Positions 1-11,147 of a DNA stretch of 64,000 bases are shown piece by piece (within the stretch, counting starts at the first letter, position 1; every line of letters begins with the position of its first letter). The translations under genes and the position numbers were made by a program. The stretch covers positions 23,655,429 to 23,719,428 of the forward strand of contig NC_034012.1 in assembly GCF_000346465.2 (NCBI RefSeq). The letters run 5' to 3'. The stretch comes from Prunus persica. Lineage: Eukaryota > Streptophyta > Magnoliopsida > Rosales > Rosaceae. The notes below the pieces were generated by a model. The model ran no database searches and was not told the DNA's origin. It was given only the letters and a program-made list of their open reading frames with translations.

Positions 1-3000
1 TTGATGCCTTTTTCTGTTTTTCAGCGATTGGGGCAAGGAGATTTAAAGCCTACATCAATTATACTTCAACTAGCTGACCGTTCAATCACTTATCCAAGAG
101 GTGTTATTGAAGATCTAATTATTAAGGTTGATGATCTTTATCTACCGGCAGATTTTGTGGTTTTAGACATGGATGAAGACCTTCAAACACCTATTATTTT
201 AGGGAGGCCGTTTATGGCAACAGCTAGGACCTTAATTGATGTGGAAGCTGGAACATTGACTTTACGGGTTCAAGACCAATCTGTGGTGTTTAATTTGTTT
301 GAGGCAGCAAAACGTCCTGCTGAACAGCAAGATTGTATGCGTATTGACATGGTAGACAGTATGGTGCATGACAGATTTTGTGCTAATTCAAAAACAGATC
401 AGTTGCTGCATGTTTTACAGGGGGAACTTGAGACAGATTCTGAAGATGAAGGTGTTCATGAGTACATACACGCATTGAACAGTCTGCCCACAGTGTTGCC
501 AAAATTTAGGAATGTGTATGAGAGTTTAGGAGAGCCCAAACAGCCCCTTAAACCATCCAGACAACAGCCACCAAAATTGGAGCTGAAGCCTTTACCACAA
601 CATCTTAAATATGCATATTTAGGAGCTGCAGAGACGCTGCCAGTTATAATTGCAGCAGATTTAACACCGACAGAGGAGGATAAATTGCTTCGTGTATTGA
701 GAAAATATCAAGATGCATTGGGATGGACAATTGCGGACATCAAGGGAATCAGCCCAGCACTATGTATGCACAGAATATTAATGGAAGACGACGTAAAGCC
801 AACAGTTGATGCTCAACGCCGCCTTAACCCAATTATGAAAGAGGTGGTCAGAACAGAGGTTATGAAATTACTTGATGCAGGTATGATTTATCCTATTTCT
901 GACAGTAAATGGGTTAGCCCGACTCAAGTTGTGCCTAAACGGACCGGTATTACAGTGGTGAAAAATGATAATAATGAGTTAGTTCCTACACGATTGACTA
1001 CGGGTTGGAGAATGTGTGTAGATTATCGGAAGCTTAACACAGGGACGAGAAAAGACCATTTTCCATTGCCTTTTATTGACCAAATGTTAGAAAGGTTGGC
1101 TGGGCGGGCTTTTTACTGTTTTCTTGATGGGTATTCTGGGTATAATCAGATTCCAATCGCACCAGAGGATCAAGAGAAGACTACTTTCACTTGTCCATTT
1201 GGTACTTACGCTTATCGGAGGATGCCATTCGGATTATGCAATGCACTGCTACGTTTCAACGTTGTATGATGAGTATTTTTTCTGGCTTGGTCGAAAATAT
1301 TGTGGAAGTTTTTATGGATGATTTTTCTGTTTTTGGGGATTCATATGATCAGTGCTTACAGAATTTATCATTAGTTCTTCAGAGATGTCAAGCGACAAAT
1401 TTAGTGCTAAACTGGGAAAAGTGTCATTTCATGGTTGAACAGGGAATTGTCTTGGGTCATTCAATTTCCAGCAAAGGCATCGAGGTTGACAAGGCAAAGA
1501 TTGAAGTTATTGCAAAGCTGCCACCTCCTACATCAGTAAAAGGTGTGAGATCCTTCTTAGGACACGCAGGTTTTTATCGTCGGTTCATCAAGGATTTCTC
1601 CAAGATTAGTCGACCTTTGTGCACTTTATTGGCTAAGGATGCACCATTTAATTTTGATAAGGCCTGTTTAGAAGCATTCAACAAGTTGAAAGCCCTCCTA
1701 ACTTCGGCACCCATCATTGCTGCACCAAATTGGGATTTACCATTTGAACTAATGTGTGATGCGTCAGATTATGCTGTCGGGGCAGTTTTAGGGCAGCGAA
1801 AAGATAAGCTTCCCCATGTCATCTATTATGCAAGTCGTACTCTCAATGATGCACAGCTTAACTATGCAACTACAGAGAAGGAATTGTTGGCAGTTGTGTT
1901 CGCACTAGAGAAATTTCGGTCTTATTTGGTTGGGGCTAAAATAATTGTCTATACAGATCATGCTGCACTTAAATACTTGTTGTCTAAGAAGGATGCAAAG
2001 CCTAGATTGATTCGTTGGGTTCTCTTACTTCAAGAATTTGACTTAGAGATTAAAGACAAGAAGGGCAGTGAGAATGTTGTGGCTGATCATTTATCTAGAT
2101 TAATTATTCCAGCAGCTACAGAGGCAGATTCTCTACCATTGAGTGAAAGTTTCCCAGATGAACAGCTATTTGCTGTCAAAATTGACACACCTTGGTTTGC
2201 AGATATTGTCAATTATTTGGCTAAGGGTGTGGTGCATCCAGATTTTTCCTACCAGCAGAAAAAGAAGTTTTTATTTGATGTAAAGCACTATTTCTGGGAT
2301 GAACCGTACTTATACAAGTATTGTGCAGACCAGATTATTCGCAGGTGTATTCCGGAGGTTGAACAGGAAAGTGTTTTAAAGTTTGCTCATCACTACGCTT
2401 GTGGAGGACATTTTGGGCAGAAAAGGACAGCAGAGAAAATCCTACAGAGTGGGTTATTTTGGCCAACACTTTTTAGAGATTCACAGAATTGGTGCAAGGC
2501 ATGTGATAGGTGTCAAAGGGTCGGCAATCAATCCAGAAGGAATGAGATGCCCCAGCAAAGTATCCTAATTGTTGAACTATTTGATGTTTGGGGTATTGAT
2601 TTCATGGGACCATTCCCATCTTCTAATGGGCACCAATATATTTTAGTGGCTGTGGAATATGTTTCAAAATGGGTCGAGGCCATTGCAGCACCAACTAATC
2701 AAGGATCAGTGGTCCTGAAGTTCCTCCAGGGGGTTATATTTCCACGTTTTGGAATACCGCGTGTTATTCTTAGTGATGGGGGGAAGCATTTTATTAATAA
2801 ACCATTTGCTAACCTATTGGCAAAATATGGGATTCATCATCGCGTGGCTACACCATACCACCCACAGACATCTGGCCAAGTTGAAGTTTCAAACAGAGAA
2901 ATAAAGCGTATTTTGGAGAAAACAGTGAGCTCTACACGCAAGGATTGGAGTTTCAAACTAAATGATGCTTTGTGGGCATACAGGACAGCTTATAAAACTC

Positions 3001-3482
3001 CTATTGGGATGTCACCATTCCGACTTGTTTATGGGAAAGCCTGTCATCTACCTATGGAGCTGGAGCATAAAGCTTACTGGGCCATTAAAGAGTTAAATTT
3101 TGCATATGACTCAGCTGGGGAAAAGCGGAAATTGCAGTTAAATGAGCTAGAGGAAATTCGTCAAGGTGCTTATGATAGTTCTCGCATCTACAAGGAAAGA
3201 ACTAAGGCATTTCATGACAGTCAAATTTTACGGAAGGAATTTCAGCCAGGGCAAAAGGTTCTGTTATTTAGTTCAAGGCTCAAGTTGTTTCCAGGGAAAT
3301 TAAAATCTCGCTGGACTGGACCCTACCTAGTGACTCAAGTTTTTCCTCATGGAGCAGTTCAAATCACTAATGAAGATAAAGGCAACACGTTCAAGGTGAA
3401 TGGTCATAGGCTAAAACCCTACGTGGAGACACCCTTTGACATTGCAGCCGAGTCTTTGACTCTGAAGGAACCAGTGATTTGA
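1..3482 (+). pseudogene. Ty3/gypsy pol polyprotein (PR-RT-RH-IN), frameshifted
   Basis: The left part (1-1269) encodes the retropepsin region, with a conserved ILGRPF block near residue 67, and the start of reverse transcriptase. The frame then shifts and continues from about 1250 to 3482. The second part carries the RT active-site FMDD near nt 1312, an RNase H domain ([13 protein letters not shown] and TDH motifs), and integrase with an HHCC zinc finger (HH near nt 2390, CKACDRC near 2495). It also has the catalytic D (IDFMGPF), D (LSDGG) and E ([11 protein letters not shown]), and a C-terminal tail ending in a stop at 3480-3482. The break lies within the conserved GLCNA block of RT, around 1240-1250, and is explained by one missing base. 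Apart from that the reading frame is long and open, so decay looks recent. Polyprotein start and gag lie left of the window. Confidence 0.93.
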
Positions 3483-3732
3483 CCACCAGGCTTCTGCAAA
3501 GTCTAGCTACAGACTTAAAATAGCGCGCTTATTGGGAGGCAACCCAATTTTTCTAAACTCTTTACTTCTTTTATTTTCAAGACAAAAAAAAAAAAAACAA
3601 AAAAACAAAAAACAAAATTGTTGTTTTTCTTTCTTTCTATTCCTAACACATCATTGACTCAACGCAGGCCGTTTATGACTCAATGCAGGACACAACCATC
3701 ATCAGCAAGCATCAAAAACAGAAAATCCTATA

Positions 3733-3804
3733 CTGGAATCTTGCACCCAGTAGCAGCTGGAATCTTGCACCCAGCAGCAGCTGGAATCATGCACCCAGCA
3801 GCAA
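3733..3804 (+). repeat. 3 x 24-bp tandem repeat
   Basis: Three adjacent 24-bp units begin CTGGAATC(T/A)TGCACCCAG at 3733, 3757 and 3781, differing by one or two bases. They lie in the retrotransposon spacer just downstream of pol. The period is a multiple of three, so the units would stay in frame if translated (plus-strand ORF 3618-4055), but I see no sign that this ORF is a real protein. Confidence 0.85.
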
Positions 3805-4287
3805 TCCTATATTACCATCACCACATCTACACTATACTAGAAGTTAAAGCAATTCACATGAGCTCGAGCTCACTCGAAGATGCAAGTTTGGGGGAAGCTG
3901 TTGCGGATCCAGCACATAGATATAATTTTGAGAAGTTAATTTTTGCAACTCAGTTTACATCACCAGACACCACACAATTGAGTATCGCTCTCAGAACCAA
4001 CCAAAAGACACAAATCAGCAGAAATTCTCACAATCCAGAAAGACCCATGAATTAATGCAGATCTACAAAAGAAAAAGAAAACAACTTGCAGGGATTCGAT
4101 ATTATACCTGCTCCCAACTTGAAGATTGACTTGCTTGCTGAAATCCACCAACAGACGGGGATGAGTATCTCAGAACAAGGCAACGAAGTCTGCAATAATC
4201 ACTTTTGCTCTTAATTACTTTCAACACAACAATACCCACACTGTGACCCAGTTATGAGCACAACGCGAAGCTTACCATTAACCAAGC

Positions 4288-4773
4288 TCAGGAACTACGA
4301 GTGTATGTGGTGTTGGGGTTGAACTCCGTCTGGGTCAGCTCATCTGAGTCGTTGGGGTCAAAGTTGGGACGGATCTCGGTGAGCATCCGATTGTCTCTTC
4401 GACGAAGCCGCAGCGGATGGTGATTTTGATTTTGTTGAGGGTTGTCTGGATTTGGCACCCTCACACAGATGAACCCACACGACTCTGCTCTGAAAGATAG
4501 CCAAGGCTCTTGAGTTCTTGCTATAGATGACAAGGGGAGAGGGTGGAAATGGATGGGTTGAAACTGAGTGAAATAAAAAAAAAGTGTCTTTTGTGATTTA
4601 CAGTCTGAGCTGGGAATGGACAGAAGAGAGCCTTCTGGGCTCGGGCTAGGAGAAGGGAATCCAATATTTTTTTTCAAATGACAGATGCAGCAGCTAGACC
4701 AGGTTATATTGTAGCTGTCGCTCATATTTGACGCAAGTGTGGACGTGGTTGAGTTGGTCAGCGCTCTTTGCAT
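4288..4773 (-). other. antisense ORF in retrotransposon spacer (161 codons)
   Basis: This open frame runs opposite to pol, between integrase and the 3' LTR. Its predicted product is Ser/Pro/Thr/Asn-rich with no recognised domain, and it ends with a short Asn/Thr-rich tail. Some Ogre/Tat-type elements carry antisense or extra ORFs in this spacer, and others have captured host gene pieces. The local sequence (CGACGAAGCCGCAG near 4400) is more GC-rich than the T-rich spacer around it, which would fit a captured fragment. No function can be assigned, and it may be a chance ORF. Confidence 0.25.
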
Positions 4774-5965
4774 CCCGCTCCAGGTCCTGCCTTCGACTCA
4801 CTGAAGCGTCACCTCCACATCCCTGGTTTGTTCATTTTTTTTCTTATTTCGTTTTGGTTTTTTTTTTGTCTTGATTTTTTTTTTCCTGTTTCTGTTTTAT
4901 GTTCTTTTCTTTTCTTTTTCTTTTTTATTATTATTTATTTTTCTCTCCTCATTACTTCTTTAGTTGTTTCCTTTGTTTATTTTCCACACCTTGGGGACAA
5001 AGTGTGCTTTAAGTTTGGGGGTGGGAACGTAAATTTTTTATTTTTCATTTTTTGAGTCTTGTTTACAAATTTTCGTTTTTTTTTTCAGTCAATATCCATA
5101 GATTATTTTAAACGTTAGAACAAATGGACATGGTGAAAATCAATCCCACAGTAGAGTCTTTTCTATTTATTGTTGCTTAGACACTAATTCATGAATTATA
5201 CTTTGAAATTTGCACATCACACCAACATGGTTTTTGGGGAATGAGATTGGAATACTTACTTTTTGTCCAAGTGTGTTTTAATTTCTGTTCAATATAAATA
5301 AAGTTAGTATGTGTTATAAAGTAATAATTGCCTCACCCGAAACTTTGCTAGTAACCGAGCCAGTCCTGCCTAATCAGCAGTGATTCTCGAGACAAAAGGT
5401 AGAGTTTTGGCATGAGGCAGGGTGGTTAGTTGGTTTCGTAGCCTTTTCAGCTTGAGTTAATAAGTCCTTAGGGGTGTTCTACACCTAGTGCCCTAAAACC
5501 CGAGTGGTTTGGGAGACATTGACCTAAGTCTCGCTACACGGTTGGATCGAAAGCTTAAAGGAACCAACATTGCACAACCACTACTGTTACTATTTATACA
5601 CCAAAAAAAAAAAAAAAAAGAAGAAAAAAAAAAAGAAGAAGAAAGGGAAAATAAAAAGTGTGGAGTGTGTGAAGTATGAATAAAAGGGATGAGTGGTAAG
5701 GGTTTTAGTCAAGTCTCCATAACCATGATGGTTCACTTTACACCGAAGGAAGTTTGTGAATTCTTTTCTAATTGAGTCTAAATAGCTCAGACTCTGTGGT
5801 GGGATTACTTGGATCTATTGAAAGGATGTTCTAGTTTTTAAAATTTTCTATGGATTGCAACTTGAAGATGGAAATTTTGTCCTGGTTAAGTGTTAGCCAG
5901 ATGTCTAGTCTGTTAAGTTTTTATTTTTTGTTTGAGTCTTGTTTCGCTTGAGGACAAGCAAAAGC

Positions 5966-5982
5966 TAAGTTTGGGGGTATTT
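5966..5982 (+). promoter_or_regulatory. polypurine tract of the Athila element
   Basis: The sequence TAAGTTTGGGGGTATT lies directly before the LTR TG at 5983. This is where plus-strand DNA synthesis would be primed. Its G run and its position abutting the LTR fit the Athila/Tat pattern. Confidence 0.7.
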
Positions 5983-7441
5983 TGATGGACATATTTTATA
6001 TTATATATTTAACCTCATTCTTAGTATATTTTGGTTAATATTTTGGAAGAATTTTGATACTTTGAATTATATTTTCAATATAGGACTTTCGACTCTCTCT
6101 GGAGCAAAACATAATCAAATTGAGGAATTTTGGAGTAATTCCAGTTGGAGGACGTTCTTGAGTCACTTAGCTTGATCGTATCAAAATTTCAGATTTTTCT
6201 TCCAAGCGGTTATTTTCTGGCAATAAAATAAAGGAGCAGTGCGCGGTGCTGGAATAGTGACGTGTTGGGCTTTTATTGCGTTTTTGGAGCCCAAGATGAC
6301 CTCGGATGGGTTCGTGGCCTTCTAGAGAAGTGTTCAGAACATTTTTATCTTTAAAACAAGCTCTCTTGGGCCAGATTTGGAGGAGATTTGGGGCCAAAAC
6401 GTGGCTGGGCAGATTTTAGGCAGATTCTCCTATTCCAATTTGGACTTTATTTCCTAGTATTATTTTATTTTAATTAGTTTCCTTGTGGGGATAGAAAAGT
6501 TGTACATTGGCAGCTAGGTTTTAAGGGGTATTTAAGCTCTTTCTCACAGGGAATTGAGGACTTCTGAATTACTTTTGAACTTTGTATTGTGGAGAGCAAT
6601 TGCTAGGGTTTTGGGTTTTCACAACTTTCAGGTGTTTTCGTTCTTTTCTTCTTAATGATATTTTCTTGGATTTCAATTATGAGTATGCGTAACTAAATTT
6701 CTTTTGCTAGGGTGAAGCCTTGAACCTTAGCATGAATATGTGATTTTTATTTAATTGCTTATGATGAGTGCATGCGTATTTTGAATTGTTAATCACTGTT
6801 TTAAACTATCTAATTGTCTTAATGCCTGATCACCATTAGGATCTTTAGAAAAGTAATTGGATGCAATTTTGGTCGGAAGGTTCCCTGAAATTGATGCTAG
6901 CTTCTTGTGATTAATAATTGTAATTTCACTTAAGATGAACACCACGTCTTAAGGGTTGCATGGTTTTTCAAAGGGTTTTCACAAAACTTAATGAGTCTTT
7001 CATGTTCAGATTTGATCCGAACGTCCGGACGGGTTGCATGTTGGATATACGTTCTGTGTTGGAGGTTCCAAGTAGAATATACATTAGGAAAACCTAACCT
7101 TCAAAGTGGCATGTGCAAATCATAAGTAATTGGTAAAAGTTCATAGAATTGCTAGGTGATGGTCAAACCCTAGTGTTTTTATAAATTGATATTCAAAACT
7201 CTTTCTCTCAATCGTATTTGTTTTTGTTTAATATTTGTTTTTTAGAATCCACCAAATTTATAATCATCTTTCTTGACTTTTTATTTTAAGTAGTAATTGG
7301 AATTTGTTTTTACATAAATTGCTAATTAGTCCTTGAGGAAAACGACCTTGCATGAGCATCTATACTACAATAGCCTTGTATTCTTGCAAGTATTTTATGT
7401 GATTTTTAACATTGTTTGCACAAGTACTAAAAATCCTATCA
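5983..7441 (+). mobile_element. 3' LTR of the Athila element (1459 bp)
   Basis: The LTR starts TGATGG and ends CCTATCA. The reverse complement of the 3' end is TGATAGG, so the ends form a short imperfect inverted repeat as LTRs do. It is followed by unrelated (CT)n microsatellite. No coding sequence is seen inside. The second LTR is not in the window, so age cannot be estimated from LTR divergence. Confidence 0.85.
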
Positions 7442-7700
7442 ACCACTCTCTCTCTCTCTCTCTCAGTAAAGGTTACAGTTTTCAATCTAGACAGTTGATT
7501 AAGAAGGAAGGAAGGAAGAAGAAGAGAGGAAGAAAGGAAAAAAAAAAAGGGATGGCCTAGGAAATTGGGAAGGAAGAAGAAAATAGGAAGAAAGAAAAGA
7601 AAAAAAGAAAAAAAGAAAAAAAAGAAAGGTGGGGATGGGAAGGAAAGTAAGAAGAAAAGGAGAAAAAAGAGGAAAAAAGAGAAGAAAAGATAAGATAGTT
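7442..7700. repeat. (CT)n microsatellite and purine-rich low-complexity tract
   Basis: A (TC)n run at about 7446-7464 is followed by about 200 bases of nearly pure A/G on the plus strand (7499-7695), with GAA, GGAA and AAAG units. The open frames on both strands here come from composition only. The tract lies immediately after the Athila LTR. Confidence 0.85.
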
Positions 7701-7779
7701 TTAGCAATCTTTAATTAAAATTAAATATTAGAATTTTATTTTTATAATTAAAATTAAATACTAAAATAATTATTTTTTA

Positions 7780-7952
7780 GTCCGATACAACACAAAACAT
7801 AGGTTTTCACCATTTTTACAATCCAGCTTTTTAGTCCGACGCAGCATCAAACGTAAGTCAGTACTTAATCCAGCTTAGGCCAATTCGAGCTAATCCAAGA
7901 CAGTCCCAGGATTTAGTCCAATCCATGACAGTCTGCCGTACCAAACGACCCC
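7780..7952 (-). mobile_element. right end of an inverted-repeat element (family of 21598-23353)
   Basis: The stretch ends ACCAAACGACCCC at 7952. Its reverse complement starts GGGGTCGTTTGGTAC and continues with GGATTGGACTAAAT. The left end of the element at 21598 begins with the same words in the same order. No matching left terminus was found upstream before the LTR, so this is a truncated copy or a solo end. It is a non-autonomous DNA element with no transposase visible. Confidence 0.6.
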
Positions 7953-8039
7953 AAAAAATTGTCTAAATCCTTTCAGTGGCCTGGAATGGAAAAAAAAGAA
8001 AAAAGAAAAAAAAGGAGGATATCGTAACTATGGTAGTAG

Positions 8040-8480
8040 AATGTCCCACTTGACAGCAGCACAAATATTGAGACTTTGGCCTCCTGGTTTCTCCTCAGTG
8101 GCTCATTCAAGTCTCATGGAATTCCTTGTTCTACAATCATTTGTGATCGTGATCATGTTTTCATCAGTGATTTTTGGATGAAATTTTTTGCTTTACAGGA
8201 TTCTAAGTTGTGCCTGAGTTCCAGATACGATCCACAAACGGATGGGCAAACTGAAGTGGTTAATAGATGCCTGAAAACCTATTTGAGAGGTTTTGTAGTT
8301 TTCAGCCTAAGCAATGGCTAAAAAGGTTGCCTTAGGCTGAATGGAGCTACAACACTTCCTATCATTCTTTTGCCAAAACTGCTCCTTGTGAGATTGTTAT
8401 GGACAACCACCTCCTGCTCTTCTTGTGTATGAATCTTTCTGGAACTACAATGCTTGATGTATTGCACAGAAGCTTACATG
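8040..8480 (+). pseudogene. chromovirus-type Ty3/gypsy integrase relic
   Basis: About 80 codons (8076-8321) match the chromovirus integrase core: a GIPxxIICDRD block, then FW, then a YDPQTDGQTEVVNR signature carrying the catalytic Glu, then a YLRGF block. In shifted frames downstream the usual continuation is still readable: QWLKRLP, EWSYNTSYHS, and a P-rich block followed by LVYESFWNYNA near 8400-8445. Frame changes and stops show that it is dead. No LTRs or other domains were found beside it, so it is an isolated fragment unrelated to the Athila copy to the left. Confidence 0.8.
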
Positions 8481-8759
8481 CTAGGAATCTGCTCAGGTTT
8501 GTTCCATTTCAGCATATGTCCTTATCCAACTATTCATTCCACAAGCTTGCCCCATTTGAAAGTGTTAGCTCAGCTGCCAACACAACCGTATGGACTAAAT
8601 TACAGGTCTTAAGAAGAACAAATGAATTGCACGTTATGCAGTACGAAGATATGAGTCTCTTTACCGACATGTATCGAGATCCTGCAGCTCATAGCTATAC
8701 TTCCACCAAACATGCCTTCTTCACCATCAGTCTCAAGGACTGTTAGCCAATGCGAGGTT

Positions 8760-10763
8760 TGTTTTCAGCACAAAGGTCTCTAATCTGTTTAGTTCAATAG
8801 TGATTCTAAGTTTTTTTTTTCTTTCTAATCTGATTATTTCATTGGGACTGCTTGAAGACGCTTGTAAGTTCATTCTGTATCTAGATTTAACTATTTGTGC
8901 TAAGTATCTATTTAATTATGTAAACTCTAAGAATTCGATACGAATTTGATTTTCCTTTTCGATTGTATGAAGTAAATAAATGTTAATGCATATGATACCT
9001 TTCACTGAACATATTGGAAACTAATAGGTCACACCTGAGAAAAAAATGTTTTCGTTTCAAATACAAATCAATCTCTTATTAAACAGACAAAATAAAAAAC
9101 AAAAGGAAAAACGGATCAGCTAGCGATACAGACTACAAACTAGGTAGTCTGTACGCTAACTGATCGCTATATGCCAGCCGAATTTCCAATGAGGGTTCAT
9201 ATTCCAATAAAAAATTAAATTCAATCCTGAGGAAACTATTTGGCCATAGACAGGGTTCTGGTTGAAACGCAATCCATATCTGCAAATTGAATCTTCAATT
9301 AGAGATGCTTGATGCCCAGCTAACCAACATCAGCAGTAGAACGGCAACACAAGATGAGCAAGTTCCAACTTCAGTATTATAGAATAGACTCTACAGAAGC
9401 CTGAGCTACTAGAAGTCCAAGTCAGCTCCTAACTAATCTTATCTGATGTCGAAGAATCCTAAATCCTTACTCTACTATATAAAGACAAGTCTCATACTAG
9501 ACATTATAAAGAGAAGTGCCATACTGATCCCTCCTCTCTTGCATTTTCATTCAAGGTTTAGTTTTTTTCATCAATAATTGTTATCAGGATAACATCCAAT
9601 GCAGCTTGCGAAAAACCTTTTTACTTTAATGATGAAATAAATAAATAAATCGACCGGACGACCTAAAAACATCACGAATACCACAGAAAGACACCCCTGC
9701 TTTTTCTGCTAAACAGCAATCCATATTTCCATCTGTTTTTATTTTTATTTATTTTTTCTTTCTACCTACCCTGTGACCATTTTTGGTTTGGACCACTGGA
9801 TCTGGATAATAACACATGTGGTTTGAACCTCTGAGCTTAACATCTGAATCTCCGTGAACAATATCCAACTTCTATCTTTGCATCTGCGCATCTCAGCTTC
9901 AATCTGTTGAAAACTATTTATATAGTCAGCCCTTCTCTTTCTGCAGTGTATAAGCGCACACACCCACAAATACACAATAACAGAAACCCATCAAACATAA
10001 ACTTCTTTTAAATGACAAGAACAACATCAACTATTTGAATTTAACACTTCTCTATCAACACAGTTGAACAAGTTGACAAAAGATAGTCTGGAAGAGAGAA
10101 AAGATATAGGAAGACATATATAAATAAAGTAACCGATGAACGTTTTTTTGGTAAAATTTTGGATATACTTTTCTTTCGAAGAATATTATTTGAAAATATT
10201 ATCTCTCAGATCTCGCCCCAAAAGAATTGCCAAAACATCATTCCAGTATTAAGTCAAGGAACAGAACAACAAATAGCATAGAGAATCATGGATTTCCTCG
10301 GAATTGTTTTTAAAATAGAAAATGCACAAGTTTGCAATCCTTAACTTTTAGGAAGTAAAGGTTAATTGTCCTTTTTCCCTTTTGGGTGATGAAAGCTCTA
10401 TCATTCTCTCTCGTGCAACCATGAATGTATTTGAGAAACCAGTTTATCCAAATTTCATGTCAAAATACTCACATGAAAAGTAGGCCGCAGTACAAGTTTA
10501 CCTCTCAGGAGTAGTTTTCTAGAGTTTTATCCAAACTGTTCTTAATAATGCTAACCAGTTACCCTGCCAAAAGTAACAGATAGATTTCAAAAATTGTTTC
10601 CAAAATATGAAAAAGACGAAGAGAAAAAATAAAACAGATGTTCTTTCAGTAACATTCCAAGAGCATCAGTTCATTTAACGACGCAAAGAAAATACATTAA
10701 CACTATCACAAAATAGAAAAAGGGAAATCTATTAAATCAGTTGGAATAAGAACAGAAACTCAC
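8760..10763. other. intergenic, no gene recognised
   Basis: This AT-rich DNA lies between the integrase relic and the exon-like block near 10.8 kb. It holds one imperfect hairpin (9114-9165) and a possible minus-strand exon-like ORF at 9770-9940 that I could not substantiate. Nothing else was recognised. Confidence 0.5.
9114..9165. repeat. imperfect inverted repeat (hairpin)
   Basis: A left arm starting GATCAGCTAGCG and ending CAGACTAC is followed by a 7-base loop (AAACTAG). The right arm runs from GTAGTCTG to CTGATC. The arms are about 22-23 bases and differ by one base change and a one-base bulge. It stands alone in intergenic DNA. It could be the core of a very small MITE or a cruciform; nothing marks it as a miRNA gene. 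Confidence 0.7.
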
Positions 10764-10916
10764 ATTGGGCCCATCAACTGAAGAAACCAGTGTGGCTGAC
10801 AGTTGACTTTGAGAAAATGTTTCTGGACTTGTCCAGTCATACATGATTATTGCAAGTTGTTTGTTTACTACAACTAGTGCCTTCCCATCATACACACAGG
10901 CAGAACCACTTTCAGT
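10764..10916 (-). CDS. putative orphan coding exon, unknown protein
   Basis: On the minus strand, 51 open codons are bounded by a plausible acceptor (TTGCTAG before 10916) and a consensus donor (AAT|GTGAGT after 10764). The encoded peptide contains ACVYDGKALVVVNKQ followed by an IMYDWTSPE stretch. It looks like ordinary folded-protein sequence with alternating hydrophobic beta-like runs. I do not recognise the family. It lies 230 bp downstream of the PPR gene on the same strand, and no convincing partner exon was found on either side. It may be a remnant of a lost gene, a captured exon or part of a poorly visible spliced gene. Confidence 0.4.
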
Positions 10917-11147
10917 CTAGCAATGCAAAGCAGTTGCAGGCTAGTTAGTCAACTTTCATTCAGATTCAACATTACACTTCAATATTAATAATCTCTGCTT
11001 GGTAGAGCAGGCTTAACAGCCCAAAAAAACTGTGTTTACATAATATGGCTAAAGGGGGCCTCTTTCATGGTGCTGACCAATATGCCAATCCAACTAGGAT
11101 AGTTCTCTAGGTTATGTCATTTTCGGAACCAAAAGCATAGCCTGTTT

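Larger units (their letters stand above)
3483..5982 (+). other. Athila-type 3' non-coding spacer
   Basis: These 2.5 kb between the integrase stop and the 3' LTR carry no sense-strand gene. They hold A- and T-homopolymer tracts (3586-3618, 4836-4960, 5603-5640), a 24-bp triplicate repeat (3733-3804), an antisense ORF (4288-4773), and blocks such as the ACCGAGCCAGTCCTGCC region near 5355. Long spacers here are usual in Athila/Tat elements, where an env-like or antisense ORF can sit. I see no membrane-protein-like sense ORF, so an env-like gene is absent or unrecognisable. Confidence 0.7.
1..7441 (+). mobile_element. Athila/Tat-type Ty3/gypsy retrotransposon, 3' part
   Basis: The window opens inside a large LTR retrotransposon; gag and the 5' LTR lie outside it. 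Visible in order are protease, reverse transcriptase, RNase H and integrase (1-3482), a long 3' spacer (3483-5982), a polypurine tract ending in TTTGGGGGTATT, and the 3' LTR (5983-7441). The long spacer between integrase and the LTR, and a tract of the AAGTTTGGGGGTATT kind, are known traits of the Athila/Tat lineage. The 5-bp target duplication cannot be checked because the left end is missing. The pol frameshift makes this copy non-autonomous. Confidence 0.9.

Noticed and set aside
7360..7707. Minus-strand Phe/Leu/Ser ORF next to the Athila LTR
   Set aside because: Reads through a purine-only tract on the other strand; low complexity.
9770..9940. Minus-strand exon-like ORF (KRRADYINSFQQIEAEMRR) with an acceptor and a GTAGGT donor
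   Set aside because: The composition is only mildly protein-like, the phase does not join with the 10764-10916 block, and no family is recognised; it could be chance.
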